DNA of 29,602 bases from Candidatus Martarchaeota archaeon. Its GTDB lineage: Archaea > Micrarchaeota > Micrarchaeia > Micrarchaeales > Micrarchaeaceae. Shown in pieces: positions 1 through 6,512 of this stretch. The DNA lies in NCBI GenBank assembly GCA_023485745.1, contig JAMCZL010000019.1, positions 1 to 29,602 of the forward strand. The letters are read 5' to 3'. The translations under genes were made by a program, and so were the position numbers. The first letter of the stretch is position 1. Each line of letters begins with the position of its first letter. Under the pieces are notes generated by a model that was not told the origin of the DNA, ran no database searches, and saw only the letters and a program-made list of their open reading frames with translations.

Positions 1-18
1 AAATGCTTAAAAGCATTT
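1..18. promoter_or_regulatory. Inverted repeat 1 upstream of the AbiE-like module
   Basis: A perfect inverted repeat with 8-bp arms (AAATGCTT / AAGCATTT) around a 2-nt centre. It contains CTTAAAAG, which could act as a TATA-like element. It lies 61 bp before the antitoxin start, and a second perfect repeat follows at 29-48. AbiEi antitoxins of known type IV systems bind paired inverted repeats in their own promoter and repress it, so an operator role is inferred. The window edge cuts off anything further upstream. Confidence 0.55.
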
Positions 19-28
19 GTTTCGTTAT

Positions 29-48
29 AATTATCAAAAATGATAATT
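29..48. promoter_or_regulatory. Inverted repeat 2 upstream of the AbiE-like module
   Basis: A perfect inverted repeat with 8-bp arms (AATTATCA / TGATAATT) around AAAA, 30 bp before the antitoxin ATG. Its sequence differs from repeat 1, so the two are not copies of one box. Its position near the likely transcription start suits an operator bound by the AbiEi winged-helix domain. Function is inferred from position and family. Confidence 0.55.
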
Positions 49-78
49 GACATTGAATACTATTAGGGCTGCTATGGT

Positions 79-693
79 ATGAGGTCAGAAGAATTTATCC
101 ATGAAATGCGAACGCTTGGGCTCGGAGTTTTTACCAGCATAGATGCCATGAAGGTGCTTGGAAGCAGCAGGGAGTATGCCAACCTGTTTTTGCACCGCCT
201 GGCAAGGAGAAATCTGATAAGGCACATAGGCAGGACGCTTTATGCCCTGGAAGGCGCAGGCAGGCTTGAAATTGCAAATTCTCTTGCGCCTAACGGATAT
301 GTGAGCGGTCTCGCCGCGCTGTTTTACTACGGCATGATAAACCAGGATCCGTTGGGAATAGACATAGTGAACACAAAAAAGAGCCTCAGCAGATCTGTCA
401 TGTACGGGCGCAGCAAGATAAGCGTCAAAATAATAAAGGTGAGCAAAAAACGCTTCTTTGGCTACAAAAAGGAAATTGGCAATATAGGCTATTTCCTGAT
501 TGCAGAGCCGGAAAAGGCCATCATAGATACGCTATACCTATACAAGGACAGGCTTGCGTCATATTGCAAGGACGCTCTTGACAGCGGCAAAGGGTCCATA
601 AGCAGTGAAAGGCTCATCGGATACGCACGAAGAGCCGGCTCGGCTTCACTGCTAAAGATGCTTGCAAAAATAGGGGTTGATCCAAATGCTTAG
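79..693 (+). CDS. abiEi: AbiEi-like type IV antitoxin / transcriptional regulator
   Basis: A 204-aa protein with an N-terminal helix-turn-helix-like stretch (about residues 5-60, including GLGVFTSIDA and YANLFLHRLARRNLIRHIGR), typical of the winged-helix start of AbiEi antitoxins. A mixed alpha/beta part follows with IAEPEKAIIDTLYLYKDR around residues 140-157, a characteristic AbiEi-family region. In characterised AbiE systems this protein neutralises the AbiEii nucleotidyltransferase without stable complex formation and represses the operon. Here it directly precedes an AbiEii-type gene and overlaps its 5' end, and two inverted repeats lie upstream. The ATG at 79 is used because the closer ATG at 74 hits a stop after two codons. 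Family assignment is good; function in this organism is inferred. Confidence 0.8.
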   Translation: MRSEEFIHEMRTLGLGVFTSIDAMKVLGSSREYANLFLHRLARRNLIRHIGRTLYALEGAGRLEIANSLAPNGYVSGLAALFYYGMINQDPLGIDIVNTKKSLSRSVMYGRSKISVKIIKVSKKRFFGYKKEIGNIGYFLIAEPEKAIIDTLYLYKDRLASYCKDALDSGKGSISSERLIGYARRAGSASLLKMLAKIGVDPNA

Positions 694-1867
694 CGCAGAT
701 GAGCTTGAAGGATATATTGAAAAAACAGGCATGCAAAACTTATGGCAGGTTGAGAGGGACTATCTCCAGCACATCATCTTGAGGGCCATTTATTCAAAGG
801 TTTCTGATGGGCTGGTATTCAAGGGAGGCACTGCACTGCAGAAATTCGGGATTGTCAATAGGTTTAGCATAGACCTTGACTTTACCTCATCACTGAGCAA
901 CGATAAGCTCTTGGCACTAGCGGCTCATGTAAGCGGGTTCTTGGGCGATTTGGGGATAAGAAACGTCTATAGCCACAAAGGCCTCGGCGCAGAGCGCGGA
1001 AAAAGCGCTGAGGTGACTTTTGAGATTGAAGGGCCTAATTTTGCTGCAAGCAGATCGGAAAAAGCCAAAGCCAAGATCAAATTGCAGATAAGCAGGAGAG
1101 AAGCTGTGCTGCTCGGGCAGAAAGCCGAATCGGTAAACCCTATCTACAGGGACATTCCTCCTTATGTGGTTGCAGCAATGCACATGGAGGAGATTGCAGC
1201 CGAGAAGGTAAGGGCAATAATGACAAGGGACAAGCCGAGGGACGTTTACGACCTGTCCGTGCTGGTTAAAAAGGGCTACAGCCTGCTCGAATTCCTAGTC
1301 AGGAAAAAGCTCGAAAACTATGAAGCATTCAGCATTGAGGGCTTCGAGAAGGCCATGGACAAAAAAAGCCGATTGTGGGACAGCGAGCTGAAAAACCTGC
1401 TTTATTACAACCAAGGGATAAAAACCGATCTTCCAAAATTCGAAGACGCAAAATCCTCAATTCTTGGTTTCTTTAAAGACAATATAAGCCTTACTGCAGA
1501 ATTTGACCTGGCAGGGCAGTGGCTGCATAACGATAGAGGCAAAACGGTAATGGCCGAAAGCCTTGCAGCCCTGAACGACAACGTGAAAATAGAAGGCGTG
1601 CACGTATATCCGCCTTTTGATGCCAGGATAATTGCATTCTTTTATGCCAAATACGAGGGCATGCATATGGAAGTGTACGAAAGCGGAAATCCGCTAATGG
1701 AACTGCCGGGCGCAATTGCCTTTCCGCAATCAACCGAATCCCTGGGGCTTCGCAATGTTCATGTTAAAAAAGGCGCCGACGTTTATTTTCAGCTTTTCAT
1801 GGAAAATAAAGGCGTCAAACCCGAAGGCATTGCTTACGCGTCCGTGGTTTTGGAAAGCATAAGATGA
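686..1867 (+). CDS. abiEii: AbiEii/AbiGii-family nucleotidyltransferase toxin with C-terminal extension
   Basis: Nucleotidyltransferase-fold protein, 393 aa from ATG 686; TTG 677 would add three residues. ATG is preferred because GGGGTTGAT lies just upstream. Counting from ATG, the family signature KGGTALQK is at about 46-53 and SIDLDF, with the catalytic acidic pair, at about 61-66. The downstream EKVRAI...RDVYDL motif follows at about 173-189. These are the hallmarks of AbiEii toxins, which transfer nucleotides to RNA acceptors. Family members are usually near 300 aa. Here about 120 residues (from about 267, NISLTAEFDL onward) extend beyond the usual end and form a predicted beta-rich region I do not recognise. 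The gene overlaps the antitoxin by 8 bp, so co-translation is likely. Active-site residues appear intact, so a functional toxin is plausible. Confidence 0.82.
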   Translation: MLSADELEGYIEKTGMQNLWQVERDYLQHIILRAIYSKVSDGLVFKGGTALQKFGIVNRFSIDLDFTSSLSNDKLLALAAHVSGFLGDLGIRNVYSHKGLGAERGKSAEVTFEIEGPNFAASRSEKAKAKIKLQISRREAVLLGQKAESVNPIYRDIPPYVVAAMHMEEIAAEKVRAIMTRDKPRDVYDLSVLVKKGYSLLEFLVRKKLENYEAFSIEGFEKAMDKKSRLWDSELKNLLYYNQGIKTDLPKFEDAKSSILGFFKDNISLTAEFDLAGQWLHNDRGKTVMAESLAALNDNVKIEGVHVYPPFDARIIAFFYAKYEGMHMEVYESGNPLMELPGAIAFPQSTESLGLRNVHVKKGADVYFQLFMENKGVKPEGIAYASVVLESIR

Positions 1868-1920
1868 CGAAGCGCGCATATCAAAAAATAAGGATCGCAA
1901 TCAGCCTCTCCGCACAAGGC

Positions 1921-1930
1921 ATATAAATTT
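1921..1930 (+). promoter_or_regulatory. TATA box for the crotonase gene
   Basis: ATATAAATTT is centred about 25 bp before the ATG at 1950, the usual archaeal TATA-to-start distance. The transcript would begin at or within a few bases of the start codon, and no Shine-Dalgarno sequence is visible. A leaderless mRNA is therefore likely. Confidence 0.6.
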
Positions 1931-1949
1931 AATCTTCGGATTACAAAAC

Positions 1950-2714
1950 ATGGCAGACGAAAGCGTGGTTGTTGAGCACGGTACTACCACAAGCATAACG
2001 CTTAACAGGCCAGACATCCACAACGCGATAAACTTCGAGGTCCTCACCGGCCTCAGGGACGCCTTCGCATCGCTGCAAAAGGACAACTCGTGCAGGTCCA
2101 TACTGCTGAAAGGCTCAGGCAAATCCTTCTGCTCTGGCAGCGACGTCAGGTACCTCAACGCGTTCAAAAACTCCGGCGAGGCCGCGGAGTTCTTCGACAT
2201 GATGTACATAGTCTACCATTATATCGAAAGCATAGACAAGCCCGTGATAGCTGAAATCCACGGCAGCTGCATGGGCGCGGGGCTAGAGCTGGCTGCCGTA
2301 TGCGACATACGTATAGCCTCGAACGATGCCTCATTCGCAATGCCGGAGGTAAAGCTTGGCATAACTCCGAGCGGGGGAGCCACATACCGGCTGCCTACGG
2401 TAATAGGGCAGACCGCCGCAAGGTACATGGTGCTTACAGGGGAAACCATAAATGCAGACGAAGCGTTTAGGATCGGTCTGCTCAGCAAGGTCGTGGATCC
2501 TGCAAAGCTGGATGAGGAGGTGCGCAGGATTGCCGACGCAATAAATGCAAATTCGCGCACTGCCGTGGGCAACGCAAAGCTCGCAATGACCGAGAACCAG
2601 AAGTTCGAAAGGAGGATGGAAAGGGAAAAGTACATACAGTCTTTCATAGACACTGACGGGAAGGAAGGCACCGACGCCTTCATAAACCACAGGAAGCCGG
2701 AATTCAAGAGCTGA
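1950..2714 (+). CDS. Enoyl-CoA hydratase/isomerase (crotonase superfamily)
   Basis: A 254-aa protein of the usual length for a single-domain crotonase. The oxyanion-hole segments are SFCSGSDVRYL (about 59-69) and HGSCMGAGLELAAVCDIRIA (104-123). Both catalytic glutamates of enoyl-CoA hydratases have counterparts: E113 in GAGLELA and E133 in FAMPEVKLG. GITPSGGATYRL and the AARYMVLTGE...AD.A..IGLLSKVV block follow, as is normal for the family. It would act on a 2-enoyl-CoA thioester in the cytoplasm, but substrate cannot be read from sequence. It stands alone, with its own TATA box and no other beta-oxidation gene in the window, so a dedicated pathway is not supported here. Subfamily assignment (hydratase versus isomerase) is uncertain. 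Confidence 0.88.
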   Translation: MADESVVVEHGTTTSITLNRPDIHNAINFEVLTGLRDAFASLQKDNSCRSILLKGSGKSFCSGSDVRYLNAFKNSGEAAEFFDMMYIVYHYIESIDKPVIAEIHGSCMGAGLELAAVCDIRIASNDASFAMPEVKLGITPSGGATYRLPTVIGQTAARYMVLTGETINADEAFRIGLLSKVVDPAKLDEEVRRIADAINANSRTAVGNAKLAMTENQKFERRMEREKYIQSFIDTDGKEGTDAFINHRKPEFKS

Positions 2715-2760
2715 AAGCCGCTTGCGCAAATTTCATAATCCATGCACAATAAAGAGCAAC

Positions 2761-2770
2761 AAATAAATAT
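2761..2770 (+). promoter_or_regulatory. Possible TATA box of the lipid operon
   Basis: AAATAAATAT lies upstream of the GGGP synthase gene. A start about 25 bp downstream would fall near 2791, after the ATG at 2777 and just before an in-frame GTG at 2801. If this is the real promoter, the GTG would be the start codon of a nearly leaderless message. Confidence 0.4.
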
Positions 2771-2776
2771 CTGGAA

Positions 2777-3520
2777 ATGGCATTTAGCTGCTGTGTTTGC
2801 GTGGATGCAGAAAGCATATTTAAAAGGAACGGCAGAGTCAAGCACCTTTCGCTCTTTGACCCGGACAAAAATTTGCCTTCTAGAGCCGCCGCCATCGCAT
2901 TTAAGATGGAAAAGGAAGGCACTGACGGCATACTGATTGGAGGATCCGACTCCCTGCATAGCGAAATAATAAGAAAGACTGTAGCTTCTGTCAAGCGCAG
3001 GGTCAAACTTCCAGTAATACAAATAATAAGGGATTCCAGCGAAATAACAAAGTATGCCGACGCGGTGCTGGTGCCTTTGGTGCTCAATTCATATGATTCA
3101 AGCTATTGCATAGGCATAGCCATGGGCGCCATACACGTGCTTAAGGCACTGGAAGTGCCGTGCATACCGATAGGCTACATACTTATAGGCTCTCCAAGCA
3201 CTGCCTCTTTTGTGACAAAATCAATTCCGGTTCCAACAACAAGACCGAAGGTGATAAGGCAGCTTGCCATAGGCGCGGAGGGCATGGGGCTAAAAGCCCT
3301 ATACCTAGAGGGCGGATCCAGGTCGTCAAAGCCAGTGCCGCCGGCTTTTATAGAGGAAGCCGCCCAAAGCACAAAATTCCCAATAATAGTCGGGGGCGGA
3401 ATAAGGGACAACAGGAGCGTAATGGCTGCGGTAAGGGCAGGAGCAGACATAATAGTCACCGGCTCTATAATAGAAGAAACTGGCACAATAAGGGGGTTAT
3501 TCAATGGCGCAGAGAGATAA
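2777..3520 (+). CDS. Geranylgeranylglyceryl phosphate synthase (GGGP synthase)
   Basis: A 247-aa TIM-barrel prenyltransferase that joins sn-glycerol-1-phosphate to geranylgeranyl diphosphate, the first committed step of archaeal ether-lipid synthesis. Visible motifs are SLFDPDK (25-31), ILIGGSDS (52-59), PIGYILIGSPST (131-142), YLEGGSRSSKPV (176-187), PIIVGGGIR (202-210) and GADIIVTGS (222-230). The GG and GS loops bind phosphate in this family. The ATG at 2777 is the longest start; an in-frame GTG at 2801 would remove eight cysteine-rich residues and fits the upstream TATA-like element better. It heads an overlapping operon with a P-loop kinase and a geranylgeranyl reductase, consistent with membrane lipid synthesis. 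The next enzyme, DGGGP synthase, is not in this window. Confidence 0.92.
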   Translation: MAFSCCVCVDAESIFKRNGRVKHLSLFDPDKNLPSRAAAIAFKMEKEGTDGILIGGSDSLHSEIIRKTVASVKRRVKLPVIQIIRDSSEITKYADAVLVPLVLNSYDSSYCIGIAMGAIHVLKALEVPCIPIGYILIGSPSTASFVTKSIPVPTTRPKVIRQLAIGAEGMGLKALYLEGGSRSSKPVPPAFIEEAAQSTKFPIIVGGGIRDNRSVMAAVRAGADIIVTGSIIEETGTIRGLFNGAER

Positions 3521-4226
3521 GCAAAGCTTTCTGATAAGCTTCGAAGGTATAGGCGCAGCGGGTAAAAGCCTGCAAGTGGACCTTCTCAGAAAGGATCCTG
3601 ACCTTCAAAAGCGCATGTCCATAAAAGTGGCAAAAGGCGTCAGCAGGCAGAGCATGCAGGAATCGCTCTGGTCGTTCAGGAACAGGGAAACCGAGCGCCT
3701 GTGGGTTACCGTGCTTCCAAAGGTACACCCAGGCACCGACATGCTGATGTTCATTGCAGCGATGAACGAGAACTGCCTTACGATGAAGGACGAGCTGGCT
3801 TCAGAGCAGGATGGAAAATTAAAGGTCATAATATTCGACAGGTATATAGACACAGCTTTGACCCATGCGGTCGCCAGGGCCACGCTTGCAGGGGAGCATG
3901 AGGACGGCCCAGCAATAAAAAGCCTATTCAGCACGTTCTTCGCGCTGAAAGGATACATAGAATGGCCCGACCTTACCATTGTAATAGACACCCCAATCGA
4001 AGTGGCTGAGGGCCGTGCCATGAAGAGGGAGAATCACGGCTATTCAGAAACCGACAGGAAGGGCTTCAGCATAATATCAGGGGCGTACAGGAAGCTTGCA
4101 AGCTACGAACCAGGCCGAGTGCACTTTATAGACGGCAGGAACAGCCCGGAAGAAATCCTGTCCGAGATAAAGAAGCTCATAACGGAGAAGACTGGTGCAC
4201 AATGGAAAAAAGATACGACTGCGTAA
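3504..4226 (+). CDS. Thymidylate kinase-like P-loop kinase
   Basis: A 240-aa member of the TMP kinase fold. The Walker A loop is FEGIGAAGKSLQ (13-24), against FEGIDGAGKST in typical thymidylate kinases. FDRYIDTA (111-118) corresponds to the DR(Y/H) motif, and LTIVIDTPIEVAEGRA (157-172) to the strand and helix before the lid. Thymidylate kinases convert dTMP to dTDP. This protein is about 30 residues longer than usual, and the loop after the P-loop is divergent. It overlaps the GGGP synthase gene by 17 bp and the flavoprotein gene by 25 bp, so it is firmly inside a lipid operon. Simple dTMP kinase is the default reading; a kinase for another phosphorylated metabolite is possible. AGGGGGTTAT upstream supports ATG 3504. 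Confidence 0.75.
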   Translation: MAQRDKQSFLISFEGIGAAGKSLQVDLLRKDPDLQKRMSIKVAKGVSRQSMQESLWSFRNRETERLWVTVLPKVHPGTDMLMFIAAMNENCLTMKDELASEQDGKLKVIIFDRYIDTALTHAVARATLAGEHEDGPAIKSLFSTFFALKGYIEWPDLTIVIDTPIEVAEGRAMKRENHGYSETDRKGFSIISGAYRKLASYEPGRVHFIDGRNSPEEILSEIKKLITEKTGAQWKKDTTA

Positions 4227-5308
4227 TAGTTGGAGGAAGCATCACAGGTCTTACCGCAGCGAGAGAGCTTTCCAAAAAGGCCAGCGTGCTGCTTGTAGAA
4301 TCCAACCCCAAGATAGGGACGCCGTTCAGGTGCTCGGGCTTTATAAACGCCCCAGCGTTTGAAGAATTTGCCCTTGCCAAGGCGCAGATTCAAAACAGCA
4401 TATCGCAGCTTGAGGTAGTGCACGGCAGTAGCAGCCTGACGTTTGCAAGCAAAAAGCCTTCCGGCTTTGTCACCGAAAGGCCTGCGCTCGAGAGGTCTCT
4501 GCTCGGTGAGGTCGAGCCCTACATTGACATAATCACAGGCGACAAGGTTATTGATATAAAAAGCGGCACCGTAAGCATGCACGCGTCTGGAAATGTCTCG
4601 GCCGGCTGCCTAATAGGTGCGGACGGCACCAATTCGCTGGTGCGCCGGAGCATTGGCATAGCCGATCCTGAAAAGGTCACGGCCGTGCAGTTCGAACTTC
4701 CGGGCAGATTTGAACGCGACAGGGCCGCAATATATGTCGGAGAGGAATTCATGCCGTTCCACTTGTGGGTCATACCTGTGAATGAATCCCTTGCGAGGAT
4801 AGGCATAGGCACGGCGGGAGATGTGAGGGCCGGCATGCAAAGGCTTCTGGAGCTGGTAAAGAAATACAGGATAGCAGACTACTCTAAATATAAAGAAGCA
4901 AGGTTCATGGTCAACACTCTTCCTTCAAGCCCTGTGTCAAGCACCGGCAAAGGAAGCACGATGCTTGCCGGAATGTCCGGCAGCATAATAAAGCCCCTCA
5001 GCCTTGGCGGCATATATTTCGGTATGCTTTCAGCAAGCATGGCCGCGCGCAGTTTAATCGATGGCACTCTTGCCCCGGGATATGAGCGCAAGCTTGAGAC
5101 CGCAGGAATACTCGCGCGCGTATATGACGAGTTTGCGCTGCTGAAGAGATGGTCGAGCCTGACGGATGCAAAGCTGTGCAATGCGTTCAGCAGGGCAGAG
5201 GCAGAATCAGGCCGTGAAATCCCAATGCCTTCAGGCGGAGCGCAACAAACCTCAGGCATAACAGGAATTATAAAATTCCTTATTGTCAATTCTGCAGTAG
5301 GTGGTTGA
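4202..5308 (+). CDS. Geranylgeranyl reductase-family FAD-dependent protein
   Basis: A 368-aa flavoprotein with an N-terminal Rossmann dinucleotide motif VIVGGSITGLTAA (8-20) and an acidic residue after strand 2 (LLVES, E34). GTPFRCSGFI (39-48) carries the cysteine typical of archaeal geranylgeranyl reductases. The second FAD motif is IGADGTNSLVRR (138-149), and the GGxxFG-like region LSLGGIYFGM follows later. These enzymes saturate the geranylgeranyl chains of archaeal phospholipids or their precursors, usually at the membrane. The C-terminus lacks an obvious membrane helix. The start at 4202 lies inside the kinase gene, preceded by GGTG. Co-location with GGGP synthase strongly supports the lipid role. 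Confidence 0.85.
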   Translation: MEKRYDCVIVGGSITGLTAARELSKKASVLLVESNPKIGTPFRCSGFINAPAFEEFALAKAQIQNSISQLEVVHGSSSLTFASKKPSGFVTERPALERSLLGEVEPYIDIITGDKVIDIKSGTVSMHASGNVSAGCLIGADGTNSLVRRSIGIADPEKVTAVQFELPGRFERDRAAIYVGEEFMPFHLWVIPVNESLARIGIGTAGDVRAGMQRLLELVKKYRIADYSKYKEARFMVNTLPSSPVSSTGKGSTMLAGMSGSIIKPLSLGGIYFGMLSASMAARSLIDGTLAPGYERKLETAGILARVYDEFALLKRWSSLTDAKLCNAFSRAEAESGREIPMPSGGAQQTSGITGIIKFLIVNSAVGG

Positions 5309-5324
5309 AACGGGCACTAGGGCA

Positions 5325-5798
5325 ATGAATGACAAGATAAAAGAGTATGCAAAGAAATACGTAGACGGCCAGGTCGTGACCATACTGCCAGTAATCAACG
5401 AAAAAATGGCAGTTGTAAACAGGCAGTACCGTAAAACTACCGGATCGTGGATGTACGAGCTCCCTTCGGGCAAGATAGAGCCCAATGAGAGCCCCCGCCG
5501 CGCTGCCCTAAGGGAGCTTGAGGAGGAAACAGGCTACAGCGCAGGCAGAATGAAGCTGCTTTTTTCAGCATACCTCGTGTCAGGGATAAACACAAGGAAA
5601 AGCTACTTCTACCTTGCGACAAACCTGAAAAAGGGCACGCCAATGAGAGAACCTGACGAACTCATAAAGACCAAGGCCATGCCCCTTGGCAGGCTATTCG
5701 GAATGGTAAAAAAAGGCACGATCGCTGACAGCAAGAGCGTAGCCGGCATTCTCTACTACAAGAGCTTCGTACAGGGCAGGCCTAATAAAAGTGCTTGA
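5325..5798 (+). CDS. NUDIX hydrolase, ADP-ribose pyrophosphatase-like
   Basis: The Nudix box is complete: G-KIEPN-E-SPRRAAL-REL-EEE-TGY, residues 49-71 counted from ATG 5325. It matches G(x5)E(x7)REUxEExGU, with the metal-binding glutamates in place. The upstream strand VTILPVINEKMAVVNRQYR and ELPSGKIE resemble ADP-ribose or sugar-nucleotide pyrophosphatases. The protein is 157 aa from ATG 5325, or 165 aa from an in-frame GTG at 5301 that overlaps the preceding gene. ATG is preferred because AGGG sits just before it. It is the last gene of the lipid operon; its substrate and any link to lipid synthesis are unknown. Its 3' end overlaps a convergent gene by 17 bp. Confidence 0.87.
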   Translation: MNDKIKEYAKKYVDGQVVTILPVINEKMAVVNRQYRKTTGSWMYELPSGKIEPNESPRRAALRELEEETGYSAGRMKLLFSAYLVSGINTRKSYFYLATNLKKGTPMREPDELIKTKAMPLGRLFGMVKKGTIADSKSVAGILYYKSFVQGRPNKSA

Positions 5799-6327
5799 CC
5801 TTAGGGTCAAGAAGGTCTGAGTAGGCCCTATAATCCTTGACGAATCCAACCACTACGCTGCACGAGTCTCCGAACGCCTTGGCAAGGGCATCCTTTTCCT
5901 TCCTGCACATTTCATAGGCCTTTTCCCTTGACTCCTTGCCCTCCTTCCTGAGCATGCTCGGCTTTTTGATGGCTCCTGATTCAACAAGAGCACTTTCGAA
6001 GATAAAAAGGTTCAACTCCGGCCCATCTGCATGCGTCTCCCTCCAGGCTGCAGAGCCGTGCCGATCTGACAAAGCAAGCTCTCCTACGACATACTCCTTT
6101 CCTGATTTCTCAGCAACAATCTCGTATACTGTTTCCTTTGACCTTACAAACTCGAAGCCAAAGGGCGAGTCTTCGCTGCGCTTCCTTGTGACAGCGCCAG
6201 GCACATCCCTCTGTGACAAATAAATCTTGTCGTACTTAGGATCAAGCGCTTCATTGAGCGTTGCTATTGCGATTTCAGATGCCGGCTCTATAAACTTATC
6301 CAATGCTGCCGATTTTTGTTTTTCCAT
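5782..6327 (-). CDS. Unrecognised 181-aa soluble protein
   Basis: I do not recognise this family. The protein is charged and predicted soluble, with no signal peptide or membrane segment. The first half reads as beta-rich (about 50-100, with FGFEFVRSKETVYEIVAE and VVGELAL) and the second has a lysine/glutamate-rich helix (about 125-150, ESREKAYEMCRKEKDALAK). A strand SCSVVVGFV follows. A strong Shine-Dalgarno AGGTGA precedes the ATG, which supports a real gene and this start. It is divergent from the ligase-like gene and overlaps the NUDIX gene tail to tail. Confidence 0.72.
   Translation of the reverse strand: MEKQKSAALDKFIEPASEIAIATLNEALDPKYDKIYLSQRDVPGAVTRKRSEDSPFGFEFVRSKETVYEIVAEKSGKEYVVGELALSDRHGSAAWRETHADGPELNLFIFESALVESGAIKKPSMLRKEGKESREKAYEMCRKEKDALAKAFGDSCSVVVGFVKDYRAYSDLLDPKVKHFY
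5794..5811. terminator. Hairpin at the NUDIX / 181-aa gene convergence
   Basis: Perfect 7-bp arms CTTGACC / GGTCAAG around TTAG, sitting exactly where the two convergent genes overlap. The NUDIX stop codon lies inside the left arm. A bidirectional transcription end is the simplest reading, but archaeal terminators usually rely on oligo-T and none follows here. Confidence 0.35.
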
Positions 6328-6465
6328 AACTTATCACCTGTTGCGCAATGCAGCAAAGACGCCACATAGCTCTGTTAACCTGCCCGTATTCGCCGAGCAG
6401 TTTAAGGCAAACGCCTTTTCTCACCGCGTCTTCTTTGCACCAATATACAATTATGCAAATAACCG

Positions 6466-6476
6466 ATATTAATATT
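6466..6476. promoter_or_regulatory. Symmetric TATA element between divergent genes
   Basis: ATATTAATATT is centred about 42 bp before ATG 6513 of the ligase-like gene. Initiation about 25 bp downstream gives a leader near 15-20 nt. Because it is palindromic it could also fire leftward toward the gene at 6327, but that would leave a leader over 100 nt. It supports choosing ATG 6513 over the upstream in-frame ATGs. Confidence 0.45.
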
Positions 6477-6512
6477 TTTGCTGCGCTTAGAAATATCAAA
6501 GCAGGCGCGTTC

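Noticed and set aside
1..1867. Considered as part of a larger phage-defence island
   Set aside because: Only the AbiE-like pair is present in the window; the genes to the right are housekeeping, and nothing to the left can be seen.
2219..3022. A 267-codon minus-strand frame
   Set aside because: It lies opposite the crotonase and GGGP synthase genes and has no coherent protein features.
6348..6512. N-terminal extension of the lipoate-ligase-like protein
   Set aside because: The upstream ATGs precede the likely promoter element, and the added 55 residues do not resemble the family N-terminus.
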